The translations under genes were made by a program, and so were the position numbers. A DNA stretch of 64,000 bases from assembly GCA_025345505.1 (NCBI GenBank), contig JANVCC010000152.1, forward strand, positions 2,179,318 through 2,243,317. Direction: 5' to 3'. Below the pieces are notes generated by a model. That model did not search any database. It was given only the letters and a program-made list of their open reading frames with translations, and was not told the origin of the DNA. Of this stretch, positions 63,206-64,000 are shown in pieces (position 1 is the first letter of the stretch; the number at the start of each line of letters is the position of its first letter). Source of the stretch: Todiramphus chloris collaris. Its lineage: Eukaryota; Chordata; Aves; Coraciiformes; Alcedinidae.

Positions 63206-64000
63206 TCTGTTGTTCTAGCCCATGGCTACTTTCCCAGTGATGAAAAATTGTCAAGTACAAAAATGCACCCACAATTAGTTCATTGCAGAAGCAGTGACAA
63301 GCATAGAAGCCCAAACATATGACAAGATAGTTGCATGTTGTTCCCTATTTCTATGTTTTTCAGATTACGGAAGATGTATTTGATAGCCAGCATCAAACTT
63401 GAAATCTGCAAAAATGAAAAACGAGATTGTCTTCTTCTTGAACATTTCATTGTGTTCACCAAAACCAAAAATAATGAAAAAAAATTGTTTTGTTAGAATT
63501 TTGCTTTCAATCCAGGACATCTGAGTGTGTCACTCTCTTCCTTAGCATACCAGAACCAATGCAGCTTAATTAGAAAAGGTAGATCTTCCTGCTGTCTCAT
63601 AAACATGGGGGAACAACTCTTGTCTGACCTTGGTTATATTTTAAGCATGCTAGAGATGAGAAATACGTGTTTTAGCTGGCTAATGTCTCATTGTAATAAA
63701 AGAGCTAGACATCATTTTAAAAGGGAAGGATAGTCTGAGTGTTTGCTTGCTACCTGTATTGTGTGTTTTCACCATGGTAGCAGTGGAAAAAAAAAGAACA
63801 GTGAAGAGGTGTGTGTGCTTGATACTGCAGAAGTAACTGTGGTACGCAGTGCTTCATCTGAGTCAATGCAAAAGAAGCAATGTCAACTGTCACCAGGTCC
63901 TTAAATTAATTTTAATGAGAATATAGAGGTTCAGAGCAAGATGGAGCAGGGAGGCATTAAAAACATTTAGATAAGTTAGATGGGTTCAATTTGTTCAGAC
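63206..64000. other. Intergenic stretch, nothing recognised
   Basis: AT-rich to the window edge. FAT3 is the neighbour expected upstream of MTNR1B from mammalian gene order, but none of its cadherin or EGF repeats are seen in this window. Confidence 0.4.

Noticed and set aside
40640-64000. FAT3 exons expected upstream of MTNR1B
   Set aside because: No cadherin, EGF or laminin-G coding segment was seen on either strand. The neighbour probably lies outside the window.
1-64000. tRNA, rRNA or CRISPR features
   Set aside because: No cloverleaf-like conserved blocks, rRNA-like sequence or spaced direct repeats were seen. The periodic repeats present are CR1 tails and microsatellites.

Overview
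This window is vertebrate, almost certainly avian, nuclear DNA. Three things point to a bird. CR1 LINE fragments occur throughout, many with the typical (ATTCTATG)n-like 3' ends. The only clear protein-coding gene is a melatonin receptor split into two exons. The background is AT-rich with one sharp CpG-rich promoter block. By eye, CR1-derived sequence covers roughly a fifth of the window. That is high for an average bird and would fit a CR1-rich lineage such as woodpeckers or hornbills, but one window cannot establish the order.

Gene content: the minus strand carries MTNR1B (melatonin receptor type 1B, MT2/Mel1b). Exon 1 is at 39682-39892, inside a CpG island (about 39330-40610). Exon 2 is at 2998-3866. 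Canonical GT/AG splice sites in matching phase join them into a 359-residue GPCR with all seven membrane segments. The intron is about 35.8 kb, so roughly 55% of the window lies inside this one gene. A second CpG-rich block (37540-38050) sits in the intron, about 1.6 kb downstream of exon 1.

Layout: 1-380 is a CR1 3' end. About 380-2997 is the receptor's 3' flank, with weak poly(A) signal candidates. Exon 2 follows, then the intron. The intron holds a (GGAA)n tract with a 10-N assembly gap (5.6-5.8 kb), several minus-strand CR1s (8.3, 11.6, 17.1, 18.7, 19.9 and 21.6 kb), a decayed older LINE-like tract (29-31 kb) and a 3-kb CR1 nest on the plus strand (31.7-34.8 kb). Exon 1 and the promoter lie at 39.7-40.6 kb. 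Upstream of the gene (40.6-64 kb) there is no recognisable host coding exon. That flank has more CR1 copies, one interrupted by a probable solo LTR (50.5-51.2 kb), an unrecognised 135-codon minus-strand frame at 51.7-52.1 kb, and decayed retroelement-like frames around 55-56 kb.

I found no convincing new multi-gene system. The most useful leads are the very large CR1-filled receptor intron, two nested CR1-in-CR1 insertions whose boundaries can be read, the intronic CpG block, a pair of CTCF-like motifs, the open frame running upstream of the receptor start, and the unexplained 135-codon frame.
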